DNA from: JASHPR01 sp963815375
Lineage (GTDB): Bacteria; Actinomycetota; Actinomycetes; Streptosporangiales; Streptosporangiaceae
NCBI GenBank assembly: GCA_963815375.1
Contig: CAWFGX010000001.1
Location: 2,170,001-2,234,000 of the forward strand
DNA: 64,000 bases
Direction of reading: 5' to 3'
Below the pieces are notes generated by a model. The model worked only from the letters and a program-made list of their open reading frames with translations. It was not told where the DNA came from and did not search any database. The position numbers and the translations under genes are program-made. Shown one piece after another: positions 28,359-36,048 of the stretch (the first letter of the stretch is position 1; each line of letters begins with the position of its first letter).

Positions 28359-29483
28359 GTGACAAAGTACGCAATGCTCAGCACCTACCCGCCCACGCAG
28401 TGCGGGCTGGCGACATTCAGCGCGGCGCTCCTCTCCCATCTGCCGCAGCCGGGCGATCACGTTGCCGTCGTCCGCGTGCTCGACGAGCCGGCCCCGCGCA
28501 CTGGCGACGAGGTCGTGCATGATCTCGTGAACGGCTCCGCTGCCAGCGCGGCCGCTGCCGCCGAAGTGCTTAACGGCTTCGATGTGGTCATCGTGCAGCA
28601 TGAGTACGGTATCTACGGCGGGCCCGACGGCCAGGATGTCATCTCGCTGCTCGAGGCGCTGTACGTACCGAGCATCGTGGTCTTGCATACGGTGCTGTCA
28701 CACCCCATGCCCCGGCAGCGAATGATCCTCGAACGGGTCATTGCCACCGCCAGCGCGGTCGTCACGATGACCCAGACGGCCCGGGCGCGACTGCTCGATA
28801 TCTATGGGGCGCGACCCGGGCACGTGTACGTGATACCGCACGGCGCCGCCGACAACCGCGCTGCGCCCGCATCAACCGGGAAAGCAGGGCTGGCCAGGGT
28901 GCTGACGTGGGGGCTGCTGGGGCCGGGCAAGGGGATCGAGCACGCGATCGATGCAATGGCCCTGCTCCGAGATTGTGGGCTGGCAGTCGACTATCAGATA
29001 GCCGGCCAGACCCATCCGCGCGTACTCGACCGCGATGGAGAGACCTACCGGCAGTCGCTCCAGGCGCGCGCACGGGCTCGCGATGTCGTGGACCGCGTGC
29101 ACTTCGATTCGCGGTTCCTGCCCCCGGGCGACCTGAGCTATCTCCTCAGCTCCGCAGACGTTGTGCTGCTGCCGTATGACTCGCCAGAACAGGTAACCTC
29201 CGGGGTCCTGATCGAAGCGGTCACCGCCGGCCTGCCGGTCGTGTCGACTTGCTTCCCGCATGCTGTGGAACTTCTGGGCGGCGGCGCGGGACTACTGGTC
29301 GAGCGGCAGGACCCGGCCAGCATCGCGGGTGCGCTGCGCCGCGTGCTCACCGAGCCCGGCCTGTCGGCGCGGATGAGCCACCATTCGGCGGCCCTCGCAC
29401 CGCAACTGCTGTGGCCTGCGGTCGCGCGCTCCTACCGGGAACTCACGTCTGCCCTCACCGTCCGGGCCGGGGCTGCGGCATGA
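28359..29483 (+). CDS. GT4-type glycosyltransferase
   Basis: 374 residues from the GTG at 28359 (AAGGAG upstream). GT-B fold: N-terminal STYPPTQCGLATFSAAL, which is typical of retaining mannosyltransferase-like GT4 proteins, and VIVQHEYGIYGGPDG. The C-terminal nucleotide-sugar domain has LTWGLLGPGKGIEHAIDAM and the E-x7-E region EQVTSGVLIEAVTAGLPVVST. No signal or membrane segment, so it acts in the cytosol. It is first of three overlapping genes (ATGA junctions) with a toroid-like protein and a GH130 enzyme, pointing to mannoside metabolism. Confidence 0.9.
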   Translation: MTKYAMLSTYPPTQCGLATFSAALLSHLPQPGDHVAVVRVLDEPAPRTGDEVVHDLVNGSAASAAAAAEVLNGFDVVIVQHEYGIYGGPDGQDVISLLEALYVPSIVVLHTVLSHPMPRQRMILERVIATASAVVTMTQTARARLLDIYGARPGHVYVIPHGAADNRAAPASTGKAGLARVLTWGLLGPGKGIEHAIDAMALLRDCGLAVDYQIAGQTHPRVLDRDGETYRQSLQARARARDVVDRVHFDSRFLPPGDLSYLLSSADVVLLPYDSPEQVTSGVLIEAVTAGLPVVSTCFPHAVELLGGGAGLLVERQDPASIAGALRRVLTEPGLSARMSHHSAALAPQLLWPAVARSYRELTSALTVRAGAAA

Positions 29484-30496
29484 GCCACCCAGTTGCGCCG
29501 TTCCGGCACCTGTACTGGCTGACCGACCAGATCGGGATCCTGGAGCATGCCAGGGGGATAGCGCCCCGGCGCGAGCATGGCTACTGTGTCGACGACGTTG
29601 CCCGCGGCCTCGTCATGGTGTGCCGGGAGCCGTCACCCTCTCCGGAGCTCATTACTCTCGGGCGCCGCTACCTCTACTTCCTCGGGCAAGCGCAGGCCGC
29701 AGACGGGCAGTTCCGTAACCGCCTCGGCTACGACCGTCACTGGCGCGACCAGCCCGGAACAGAGGACTGCTGGGGCCGCGCCCTGTGGGCCCTCGGCACC
29801 GCTGCGGCACGGGGGCCGACCCAGGGAATCCGTGAGGAGTCCTTTGCCCGGTTCGGCCGTAGCGCACAAGTGTCATCTCCGTGGCCGCACGCCATGGCGT
29901 TCGCCGCACTCGGTGCGGCGGAGATACTCGACAGGTGGCCCGGCCATTCCGGCGCGCTGACGCTCCTTGATGCAGCCGTCACGGTCATCGGCGAAACGCC
30001 AGCGGACGCAGCATGGCCGTGGCCAGCAGCAAGGCTCAGCTACGCGAACGGGGCCATCGCCGAGGCCGTCATCGTCGCGGGCTGGAAGCTGGGTCGTGAC
30101 CCGGTTCTGCGCAGCGGCCTGCACATGCTGAAGTGGCTGCTCGCCGGCGAGACCCGAGACGGTCACCTGTCGCTGGTGCCGGTCGGCGGCTGGAGCGCGG
30201 GCGAGGCCCGGCCTGCGTTCGACCAGCAGCCGATCGAGGTGGCCGCGCTGGCGGATGCGTGCGCCCGCGCGGCAGCGGTCACTGAGGACAGCAGCTGGCT
30301 GGCAGGCGTCAGCATGAGCGTGGCCTGGTTCCTCGGGGACAACGATGCCAAGGTCCGGATGCTCGACGAGCAGACCGGCGGGGGCTGCGACGGACTGAGC
30401 GCCACCGGCCGTAATCGTAACCAGGGCGCCGAGTCAACCCTCGCGATGATCTCCGTGATGCAGCAGGGCCGCCGCCTGACCACGTCGCCACGATGA
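29480..30496 (+). CDS. Alpha/alpha-toroid-like protein of GT4-GH130 operons
   Basis: 338 residues from an ATG overlapping the GT4 stop. The sequence looks like a helical toroid of glycosidase type: REHGYCVDDVARGLVM near 31-46, a GTEDCWGRALWALG segment, SPWPHAMAFAALG and AWPWPAARLSYANGAIAEAV, each with helix-loop-aromatic character. The conserved acidic residues (DD near 38-39, ED near 94-95) could be catalytic or carbohydrate-binding. No precise family is recognised. Strict coupling to a GT and a GH130 indicates a role on the same oligosaccharide. Confidence 0.65.
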   Translation: MSHPVAPFRHLYWLTDQIGILEHARGIAPRREHGYCVDDVARGLVMVCREPSPSPELITLGRRYLYFLGQAQAADGQFRNRLGYDRHWRDQPGTEDCWGRALWALGTAAARGPTQGIREESFARFGRSAQVSSPWPHAMAFAALGAAEILDRWPGHSGALTLLDAAVTVIGETPADAAWPWPAARLSYANGAIAEAVIVAGWKLGRDPVLRSGLHMLKWLLAGETRDGHLSLVPVGGWSAGEARPAFDQQPIEVAALADACARAAAVTEDSSWLAGVSMSVAWFLGDNDAKVRMLDEQTGGGCDGLSATGRNRNQGAESTLAMISVMQQGRRLTTSPR

Positions 30497-31977
30497 GCGA
30501 CGCCAGCCTTGAGGGCGCGCTGCTGACCCGGACTCAGCACCGGCTCAGGCCCGATGCCGCTCGCACGGTCAGCCGCCTGTTCGTGCCCGGGCAGGAAACC
30601 CTGATCCGAGGGGGGTCGCGCGCGATGGCTGTCATCGACCGCGTCCTCAAGCTGAGCGAGCAGGAGGTAGAAACTGCCCTGGCCCGCACGCTGGCCCGGT
30701 TCTCCGGCCGGCATCGCGATCTGGCCCAGACCCTCGAGCAGAACTTCCGGCTCGTCGCACACCGGCTCGGCCCTGGGATCAGGGTCGGGGCATCCCGACG
30801 GCAGCTGATAGGAGCGTACTTCACTCAGGAGTACGCACTTGAGGCCGCGGCCCTGTTCAACCCGTCGATCGTGGAGCACCCCGACCAGAAGGGGTGTCTC
30901 CCTGGAGAAGTCCGCTTCGTCATGAGCCTGCGGGCAGTCGGGGAAGGCCACCTCTCGAGCATTGAGTTCAGGAGCGGCACCATAGGCGGCAAGTCCGGCA
31001 TCCGCCTAGACCCGCCAGGGCGCTTCCTCGACACCGGCAGCCGCCGGCCCGTCTCCTACGATCGCGCAATCTTCGCCGACAAACTAGCCGAGCTCGGTCA
31101 TGCGGACGAGAACGCGCGATTCCTCTGGACCCGGCTGCCGTCGCGCTTCACCGCCGCCGAGCTGGACGCCGCGCTCGCGGAACTCTCTGGACAGCACGTG
31201 ACCCGTGAAGATCCCGCGGCGCTGGCCGACAGGGCGCGATGGCTGGTGGCCTCCACCTACTCGGTCGACTTCGGTGAAGACCATGCTCTGTCCGAGAGAG
31301 TGCTCTGGCCGGCGGGCCCGGCCGAGAGCCACGGCATGGAGGACGCGAGATTCGTTCGCTTCAACGACGGTGAAGGCCCGGTCTACTACGCGACCTACAC
31401 GGCGTACGACGGCTCGCAGGTCGCGCCGCATCTGCTGGAAACCACCGACTTCCGGACATTCACCGTCTCCCCGCTTTCGGGGCCCGCGGCCAGGAACAAG
31501 GGCATGGCGCTGTTTCCCCGGCGGATCGCCGGGCGCTACGCCGCGCTCTCCCGCTGGGACAGGGAAAGCAACGCGATCGGCTACTCAGACGATGGCCATC
31601 GCTGGTCGGACGCCGTCACGGTCCAGGCACCAGCTCACCCGTGGGAACTGATCCAGCTGGGCAACTGCGGCTCGCCCATCGAGACCCCGGCGGGCTGGCT
31701 CGTCCTCACGCACGGCGTCGGGCCCATGCGCGAGTACGCCATCGGCGCCATCCTCCTCGACCTGGATGAGCCCGAGCACCTGATCGGCGCGCTACCCGAG
31801 CCGCTCCTGACAGCCGACGACTCAGAACGCGAAGGCTACGTTCCCAACGTCGTGTACTCCTGTGGCTCCATGCTGCACGACGCGACAATCGTGCTGCCCT
31901 ATGGCTGCAGCGACTCGTCCGTGCGCATCGCCACTGTCAACCTCAGCCGGCTAATCGAACGGCTCACGCTCGGCTGA
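30493..31977 (+). CDS. GH130-family glycoside phosphorylase/hydrolase
   Basis: 494 residues, starting at an ATG overlapping the previous stop. A roughly 150-residue N-terminal helical region precedes a five-bladed propeller with GH130 motifs: FNPSIV near 118, HGMEDARFVRF near 280, NKGMALFPRRI and ETPAGWLVLTHGVGP, then EGYVPNVVYSCG. GH130 enzymes cleave beta-mannosides, often by phosphorolysis to mannose-1-phosphate. With the GT4 and the toroid protein it likely forms a pathway for making or recycling a beta-mannoside. The long N-terminal extension matches the larger GH130 subgroup. Confidence 0.85.
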   Translation: MSDASLEGALLTRTQHRLRPDAARTVSRLFVPGQETLIRGGSRAMAVIDRVLKLSEQEVETALARTLARFSGRHRDLAQTLEQNFRLVAHRLGPGIRVGASRRQLIGAYFTQEYALEAAALFNPSIVEHPDQKGCLPGEVRFVMSLRAVGEGHLSSIEFRSGTIGGKSGIRLDPPGRFLDTGSRRPVSYDRAIFADKLAELGHADENARFLWTRLPSRFTAAELDAALAELSGQHVTREDPAALADRARWLVASTYSVDFGEDHALSERVLWPAGPAESHGMEDARFVRFNDGEGPVYYATYTAYDGSQVAPHLLETTDFRTFTVSPLSGPAARNKGMALFPRRIAGRYAALSRWDRESNAIGYSDDGHRWSDAVTVQAPAHPWELIQLGNCGSPIETPAGWLVLTHGVGPMREYAIGAILLDLDEPEHLIGALPEPLLTADDSEREGYVPNVVYSCGSMLHDATIVLPYGCSDSSVRIATVNLSRLIERLTLG

Positions 31978-32011
31978 AAGCCCCGATAGCTAATACTCGA
32001 GAGGGATTCAC

Positions 32012-32488
32012 ATGCCTTTCCATGGGACCGCGCCCGCCGGGCGGCGGATAGCCCTGATCGCGCACGACAATAAGAAGCGCGACATGCTCGAATGGGCGGA
32101 ATACAACCTGGATCTGCTCACCGGTCACGAGTTGTTCGCGACGGCGACGACCGGTCACCTGCTGGAGGAGCAGCTCGGACTCCCGGTCACCTGCTTTCGC
32201 AGCGGCCCTTACGGCGGTGACCAGCAGATCGGCGCCCGGATCGCGGAAGGCGACATCGATCTGCTGGTCTTCTTCTGGGATCCGCTGGAGCCGCATCCGC
32301 ATGACCCCGACGTCAAGGCCCTGCTACGAGTCGCAGTCGTCTGCAATATCCCGGTTGCCTGCAACCGGGCAACCGCGGATTTCATCATCTCCTCGCCCCT
32401 GATCGGCCGCAGCCATGAGCACTGGGATCCCGCGTCCGACCAGGCCCGTCACAACCAGGCTGCCCTGACCGTGGTCCGCGCTGACTGA
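32012..32488 (+). CDS. mgsA: Methylglyoxal synthase
   Basis: 158 residues. It converts dihydroxyacetone phosphate to methylglyoxal and phosphate, a bypass relieving sugar-phosphate stress. All family motifs are present: IALIAHDNKKRDM with H18, TATTG (44-48), GGDQQIGARI with D70, FFWDPLEPHPHDPDVK with D90, H97 and D100, and NRATADFIISSPL. It starts 34 bases after the GH130 gene with AGAGGGATT upstream, so it is probably co-transcribed. Coupling to phosphorolytic sugar breakdown makes metabolic sense. Confidence 0.96.
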   Translation: MPFHGTAPAGRRIALIAHDNKKRDMLEWAEYNLDLLTGHELFATATTGHLLEEQLGLPVTCFRSGPYGGDQQIGARIAEGDIDLLVFFWDPLEPHPHDPDVKALLRVAVVCNIPVACNRATADFIISSPLIGRSHEHWDPASDQARHNQAALTVVRAD

Positions 32489-32933
32489 CACGTCGCGCCT
32501 GCTGTGCCCCAAGCCCGGCCCTCGTGACCTTGCCTTTTGCCTTCGGCGGGCTGAGCGGCAGCCTTCCGCAGATTAGTCAGGCCCGGCGTCCCGCGCTATC
32601 CTGACTGTGAAGATGCCGCGCATTAGCGCCGCTCTAGACCCCTGGCGGGACCGCTCGTAGCGTTGTCACCACGAGCCAGGGTAAATCATGACCATTTCGG
32701 CGTGCTGAGAACTGAGCCTGCGCCTTCTCGGCGCGGATGGCCTCACAACCGCCGGGACCAGCGGTCTGGCCCGGCGGCCTGCGAGAACGCCAGTTGTCTC
32801 AGCCGGGTACGCGGCACCATTGCGGACATGTGCAGAGCGGGTCATGATGGCCGGCCGTGCACCTGCACCTCCGGTAACCCCGGGTAGCTAGCCGCCTCGG
32901 CGGCTGAAACTGGAACCTGTTTGCGACGTTACT
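32489..32933. other. Non-coding stretch after mgsA
   Basis: I see no supported gene. A short GC-rich hairpin with seven-base arms and a TC loop (AGCCGCC/GGCGGCT) lies near 32890-32905. The final part becomes AT-rich and leads into the dyad at 32934. Confidence 0.4.
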
Positions 32934-32951
32934 CTAGTAGTGTAAAACTAG
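32934..32951. promoter_or_regulatory. Dyad upstream of the wHTH gene
   Basis: CTAGT and ACTAG arms separated by eight AT-rich bases, 20 bases before the ATG at 32972. TTGCGA lies at about 32921. Position suggests an autoregulatory operator overlapping the promoter. Confidence 0.4.
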
Positions 32952-32971
32952 CAAATTACTTCCGAGATTGG

Positions 32972-33295
32972 ATGAGGCCGTTGGCTGCGCCGAGCTGGAC
33001 CTTCCTCACCAGCCACGCCCGGGTCCTGCTGTGCATCGCACACGACCCGGGCATCCGTCTGCGCGATATAGCGGCCAGGCTCGACATCACCGAACGCAGC
33101 GTCTACGGCATCGTCACGGATCTGACCCAGGCCGGCTACATCGTCAAGCAGAAGGACGGTCGCCGCAACCGTTACCAGATCCAGATGCACCTCCCGCTGC
33201 CAGAGCCCACCACCCGGGAGCGCACGCTGGGCGAGGTTCTGGCCCTGCTCACCGGCGACAAGGTCCCGCCCGGCACGACCGGGGAGGCACCGTAA
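32972..33295 (+). CDS. Small winged-helix regulator (MarR/ArsR-like)
   Basis: 107 residues from the ATG at 32972; an earlier in-frame start would run through the AT-rich promoter. A winged helix is clear: TSHARVLLCIAHDPGIRLRDIAARLDITERSVYGIVTDLTQAGYIVKQ in pattern, with the wing KDGRRNRYQI. The tail is short and holds no ligand domain or metal-binding cysteines. Proteins of this form are common singletons in actinomycetes. Targets unknown; the CTAGT-N8-ACTAG dyad upstream is a candidate site. Confidence 0.82.
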   Translation: MRPLAAPSWTFLTSHARVLLCIAHDPGIRLRDIAARLDITERSVYGIVTDLTQAGYIVKQKDGRRNRYQIQMHLPLPEPTTRERTLGEVLALLTGDKVPPGTTGEAP

Positions 33296-33327
33296 TCTCA
33301 ATCCGGCCGGGCCAGGGTCCTCGCTGG

Positions 33328-34086
33328 TCAGCCTTGCGGGGCTGACCCTGTGCCAGATAGGGGAAGGCCGGGTTGCAGGGTGAGGACCCGCCGCAGGCGG
33401 GTTGCGGTCGCAGCCACTTCGGGCGAGTAAGCAAGCGGGTGGCGCGCGAGAGCGGCCAGCAGAGATCGCGCCGCCGTGTCCAGGGCCACGTCGTCGGTGC
33501 CGTCACAGGCGCGGGCCATCGCGCGCAGGGCCGGGGCGAACCGGCGGCCGGAGTCGGCATCATGCCACGCGCCGGAGCGGGTGAGCACCGCACCGACCGC
33601 CTCCCGGAGCTCACCAGCATCGGCCCGGACCTGGGGTGCCCCGGTGTGCCTGCTCGCGGGCCCCAGGCGTGCTCCGGCAGTCCGAGCGGGCGCGGCTGCG
33701 CCTGCCTTGCCGTGCTGGACAGCCCGCACCCCGGCTGCAGCAGCCTGAACAGTCGGGAAATCCGCGAGATTCCGCCGCAGTCCCGTGACCTGCAGCACCC
33801 GGCTGACCTGCGGCGAAACCGCAGCCAGGCGCAGGAAACCGCCCAGCAGCCTGGCCCGGCGCCCCGTGCTCACCAGCACCGCCAGCCCGCTGGCATCACA
33901 GAAACTCACCTTGGACAGGTCGATGACAAGCCGGCTGGAGCCGCGCTGGAGCAAGCTGAGCAGCTCCTCGCGCAGCGCCGGGGCGCTGGCAATGTCGAGC
34001 TCGCCTGCCAGCTCGGCGACGGTGATGCTGCCCGAGGTTCGGGCTGAAAGATCCAGGCTGGGATGGGACGTGGTTACAGAGTTCAT
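33328..34086 (-). CDS. STAS-domain anti-sigma-factor antagonist with C-terminal extension
   Basis: 252 residues from the ATG at 34086, preceded by GGGAGA; a start five codons earlier (34101) would place that ribosome site inside the gene. Residues 15-115 are a STAS domain (TVAELAGELDIASAPALREEL, then VIDLSKVSFCDASGLAVLV) with the phosphorylatable-serine region DASG, as in SpoIIAA/RsbV-type antagonists. The remaining 130 or so residues include a helical segment (ALRAMARACDGTDDVALDTAARSLLA pattern) not found in simple antagonists. It probably takes part in a partner-switching stress cascade; no anti-sigma factor gene is adjacent. Confidence 0.85.
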   Translation of the reverse strand: MNSVTTSHPSLDLSARTSGSITVAELAGELDIASAPALREELLSLLQRGSSRLVIDLSKVSFCDASGLAVLVSTGRRARLLGGFLRLAAVSPQVSRVLQVTGLRRNLADFPTVQAAAAGVRAVQHGKAGAAAPARTAGARLGPASRHTGAPQVRADAGELREAVGAVLTRSGAWHDADSGRRFAPALRAMARACDGTDDVALDTAARSLLAALARHPLAYSPEVAATATRLRRVLTLQPGLPLSGTGSAPQG

Positions 34087-34439
34087 GATGGTTTCTCCCA
34101 TCAGATTGAGGCAGGGCAGCCTGCCTTACAGCTGCCGCGTGCGCCGTACATGCGCCCCGGCCCTGATTAGCTCACGAGCGTCCCCCTGGCGGCTGGCCGC
34201 CGAACCCGCGAGCAACGCCCTCCGACGGTCCACTCGCGGCTGGTGAGCTTAGATCTTGCAGCAGCTGCCATGCGGCTCACGACGAAAAGCATATCAGAGT
34301 TTCTGGAAAATAATTACTAGTTATGTGTTACGGCATAGAGTGGAGTGAGAGTCGCTGATCGGCCGAAGGCGGGGCAGCGGCCCTGAATCCGGCCCGCACT
34401 TCTTGGCCGCTGACCGGCGAAGGTCTAGGGTGCGTGGCC
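34087..34439. other. AT-rich divergent intergenic region
   Basis: No gene seen. It separates the STAS gene (minus) from the 34440 gene (plus). The segment 34285-34335 is unusually AT-rich for this genome and holds CTAGTTATGTGT (34317-34328), identical to 10272-10283. Promoters in both directions are likely, but I cannot assign -10/-35 pairs with confidence. Confidence 0.45.
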
Positions 34440-34661
34440 ATGGCAGAGATCGTGCTGCGCGTCCGCCTCATTGGCGGCGAGCACCTGGATGTCATGTACG
34501 ACGAGGCTGGAGCCGCTCAGGACGCGATCTTGGAGCGCATCATCTCGATCCTGGCGCAAGATAACGGCGTACTGCGCTGCAGGCACGGCGACCGGCTCAT
34601 CGTGCTCTATGGCCGGGGCATCGCAACGGTCGAGGTGGCTCCTCGCGGCGCCGTCCTATGA
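34440..34661 (+). CDS. Conserved small hypothetical protein (73 aa)
   Basis: From the ATG at 34440 (a GTG two codons earlier is possible). The protein reads as a compact alpha/beta fold: MAEIVLRVRLIGGEHLDVMY, a helix (AQDAILERIISILAQ), and RHGDRLIVLYGRGIATVEV. Codon bias is strong and the fold is regular, so it is real. Similar short proteins occur in many actinomycetes, sometimes beside stress regulators, but I know of no function. The helix-strand spacing suggests a ubiquitin-like or small regulatory fold. Confidence 0.7.
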   Translation: MAEIVLRVRLIGGEHLDVMYDEAGAAQDAILERIISILAQDNGVLRCRHGDRLIVLYGRGIATVEVAPRGAVL

Positions 34662-34713
34662 CGAGCCTCAGCCGCACCCGCGGAGGCTAAAGCCGTCGCG
34701 GCAGCTCCGGACA

Positions 34714-34968
34714 TTAGGAGGCCGGGTTCTGCCGCGGGTCAGTTTTACCCTCTTCGCGGCGCTGGTCCTCGATCGCCGAAGCGACGTGCCGGACGCATAC
34801 CTCGAACGCGAGCGCGTCATCCCGGTACATGCCGCGCAGCTTTTCCATGAACGCGAGCATGTGCTGCACGGTGCGTTCCGGCAAGCCCTGCACGCTCATA
34901 AACCTTCCGGCACCGGCTTCGGCGAAGCGGGGGATGGTCCCCGGCTGAATTCCGTAAAAGTCGCTCAT
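34714..34968 (-). CDS. Small hypothetical helical protein (84 aa)
   Basis: Start at the ATG at 34968, chosen because GGAGG lies seven bases upstream; the longer upstream frame is Arg-rich and unsupported. The protein begins MSDFYGIQPGTIPRFAEAGA, then two helices (RTVQHMLAFMEKLRGM and DALAFEVCVRHVASAIEDQ) and a charged tail. No family recognised. It lies downstream of cspA on the same strand but is separated from it by a strong terminator. Confidence 0.65.
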   Translation of the reverse strand: MSDFYGIQPGTIPRFAEAGAGRFMSVQGLPERTVQHMLAFMEKLRGMYRDDALAFEVCVRHVASAIEDQRREEGKTDPRQNPAS

Positions 34969-35104
34969 GATTGACCTCCGGCGCGACAGGCACCGATCGG
35001 CAATCAACGCCCGCGAGCACTGCTGGAGCCGAACGAGCAGGGCAGCCGTCGCTGCGGGCGCTGGCACCCTGATCGTGTAGGAGCGGCAGCCGACAGGCCG
35101 TAGA

Positions 35105-35140
35105 ACCGCGCGGCCGGGTTGTGACACCCGGCCGCGCGGT
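35105..35140. terminator. Hairpin terminator after cspA
   Basis: A perfect 15-base stem (35105-35119 with 35126-35140) and a TGTGAC loop, starting 11 bases past the end of the cold-shock gene on the minus strand. No T tract follows on that strand. Confidence 0.85.
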
Positions 35141-35150
35141 ATTTACCGGG

Positions 35151-35354
35151 TCAGAGGGGATGGACCTGCTCGGCCTGCGGGCCCTTGCTGCCCTGGCCAG
35201 CGGTGAACTCGACCCGCTGGTTCTCTTCCAGGCTGCGGAATCCGTCGGCCTGAATGGCGGAGTGGTGGACGAACACGTCAGCGGTGCCGTCGTCAGGGGC
35301 GATGAAACCGTAGCCCTTGTCTGCGTTGAACCACTTCACGGTGCCTTGAGGCAT
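35151..35354 (-). CDS. cspA: Cold-shock-domain protein
   Basis: 67 residues. It has the complete cold-shock domain: GTVKWFNADKGYGFIAPDDG containing RNP1-like KGYGFI, and DVFVHHSAI as RNP2, ending in GPQAEQVHPL. It binds single-stranded RNA/DNA and melts secondary structure. TTGGAG precedes the ATG. An upstream region of about 190 bases without gene (35360-35555) could be a long 5' leader, as in many cold-shock mRNAs; TATACC at about 35382 on the minus strand is a -10 candidate. Confidence 0.97.
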   Translation of the reverse strand: MPQGTVKWFNADKGYGFIAPDDGTADVFVHHSAIQADGFRSLEENQRVEFTAGQGSKGPQAEQVHPL

Positions 35355-35579
35355 GTACTACTCCAACTGTGACGGTCTTCGGGTTCACGGTATAGAGAAC
35401 CCGGGTTGCTGCGACCGGGCACTTTTGAAGGCTCATGCCTCCGGAAGTGGTAAGACATCCATATTGCAGTCTTCGCGTATCCGTCATGCCCGCTGTCAGA
35501 ATCCGCAGGCGCTGTGACACGTTCGCGAACTTCGACTAACAACCTACGTGCAGGCTAGCACGCCTTGAGCTGGCCGACG

Positions 35580-36048
35580 TCAACCGCCATCGAGGACACC
35601 ATCGCCTGCCTTGCGCCTGCGCTCACTGAGCCGGGTCGGGCAGGGCCACCGCACGCCGCTGACCCAGCCGACGCGCTCGAACACCCGGATGAGCCCAGCT
35701 GACAGGTCGACCTGGCCGCGGTCAACACCGTGCCGGGCGCAGGCTGGATCGGAGTGGTGCATGTTGTGCCAGCTCTCCCCCAGCGACAGCACAGCCAGCG
35801 GCCACAGGTTGGTGGCACGGTCGTAGCGGCGGGTGGCAAACGGCCGGTTACCGAGCAGATGGCACAGCGAGTTCACACTCCAGGTCACGTGCTGCAGCAG
35901 GAAGGCGCGCACCAGCCCTCCCCACACCAGCGCCAGCACCGCAGCCTGCCAGGTGCCACCCAGCACCCACCCGACCCCCAGCGCCGGGTAGTCAAGGACT
36001 GCGTGCGGAAGTAGCGCTTGAGTGCGGAGATCCTGACCGGTCAGTGCG
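35580..36048 (-). pseudogene. 5'-truncated acyl-CoA delta-9 desaturase
   Basis: Only the C-terminal half of a stearoyl-CoA/DesA1-type desaturase is present. It starts abruptly around GQDLRTQALLPHAVLDYPAL, then a membrane segment (GTWQAAVLALVWGGLVRAFLL), the conserved VTWSVNSLCHLLGNRPF and the last histidine box ESWHNMHH. The first two histidine boxes (HRxxHH types) and the first membrane hairpin are missing, replaced by the 3' end of the 36049 gene. Without them the diiron site cannot form. A complete but different desaturase lies at 23767. Confidence 0.8.

Noticed and set aside
35370..35437. Short minus-strand ORF in the cspA leader starting MSLQKCPVAA
   Set aside because: GGAGG lies only one base from its ATG and the frame runs into cspA out of phase; more likely part of the cspA 5' leader.
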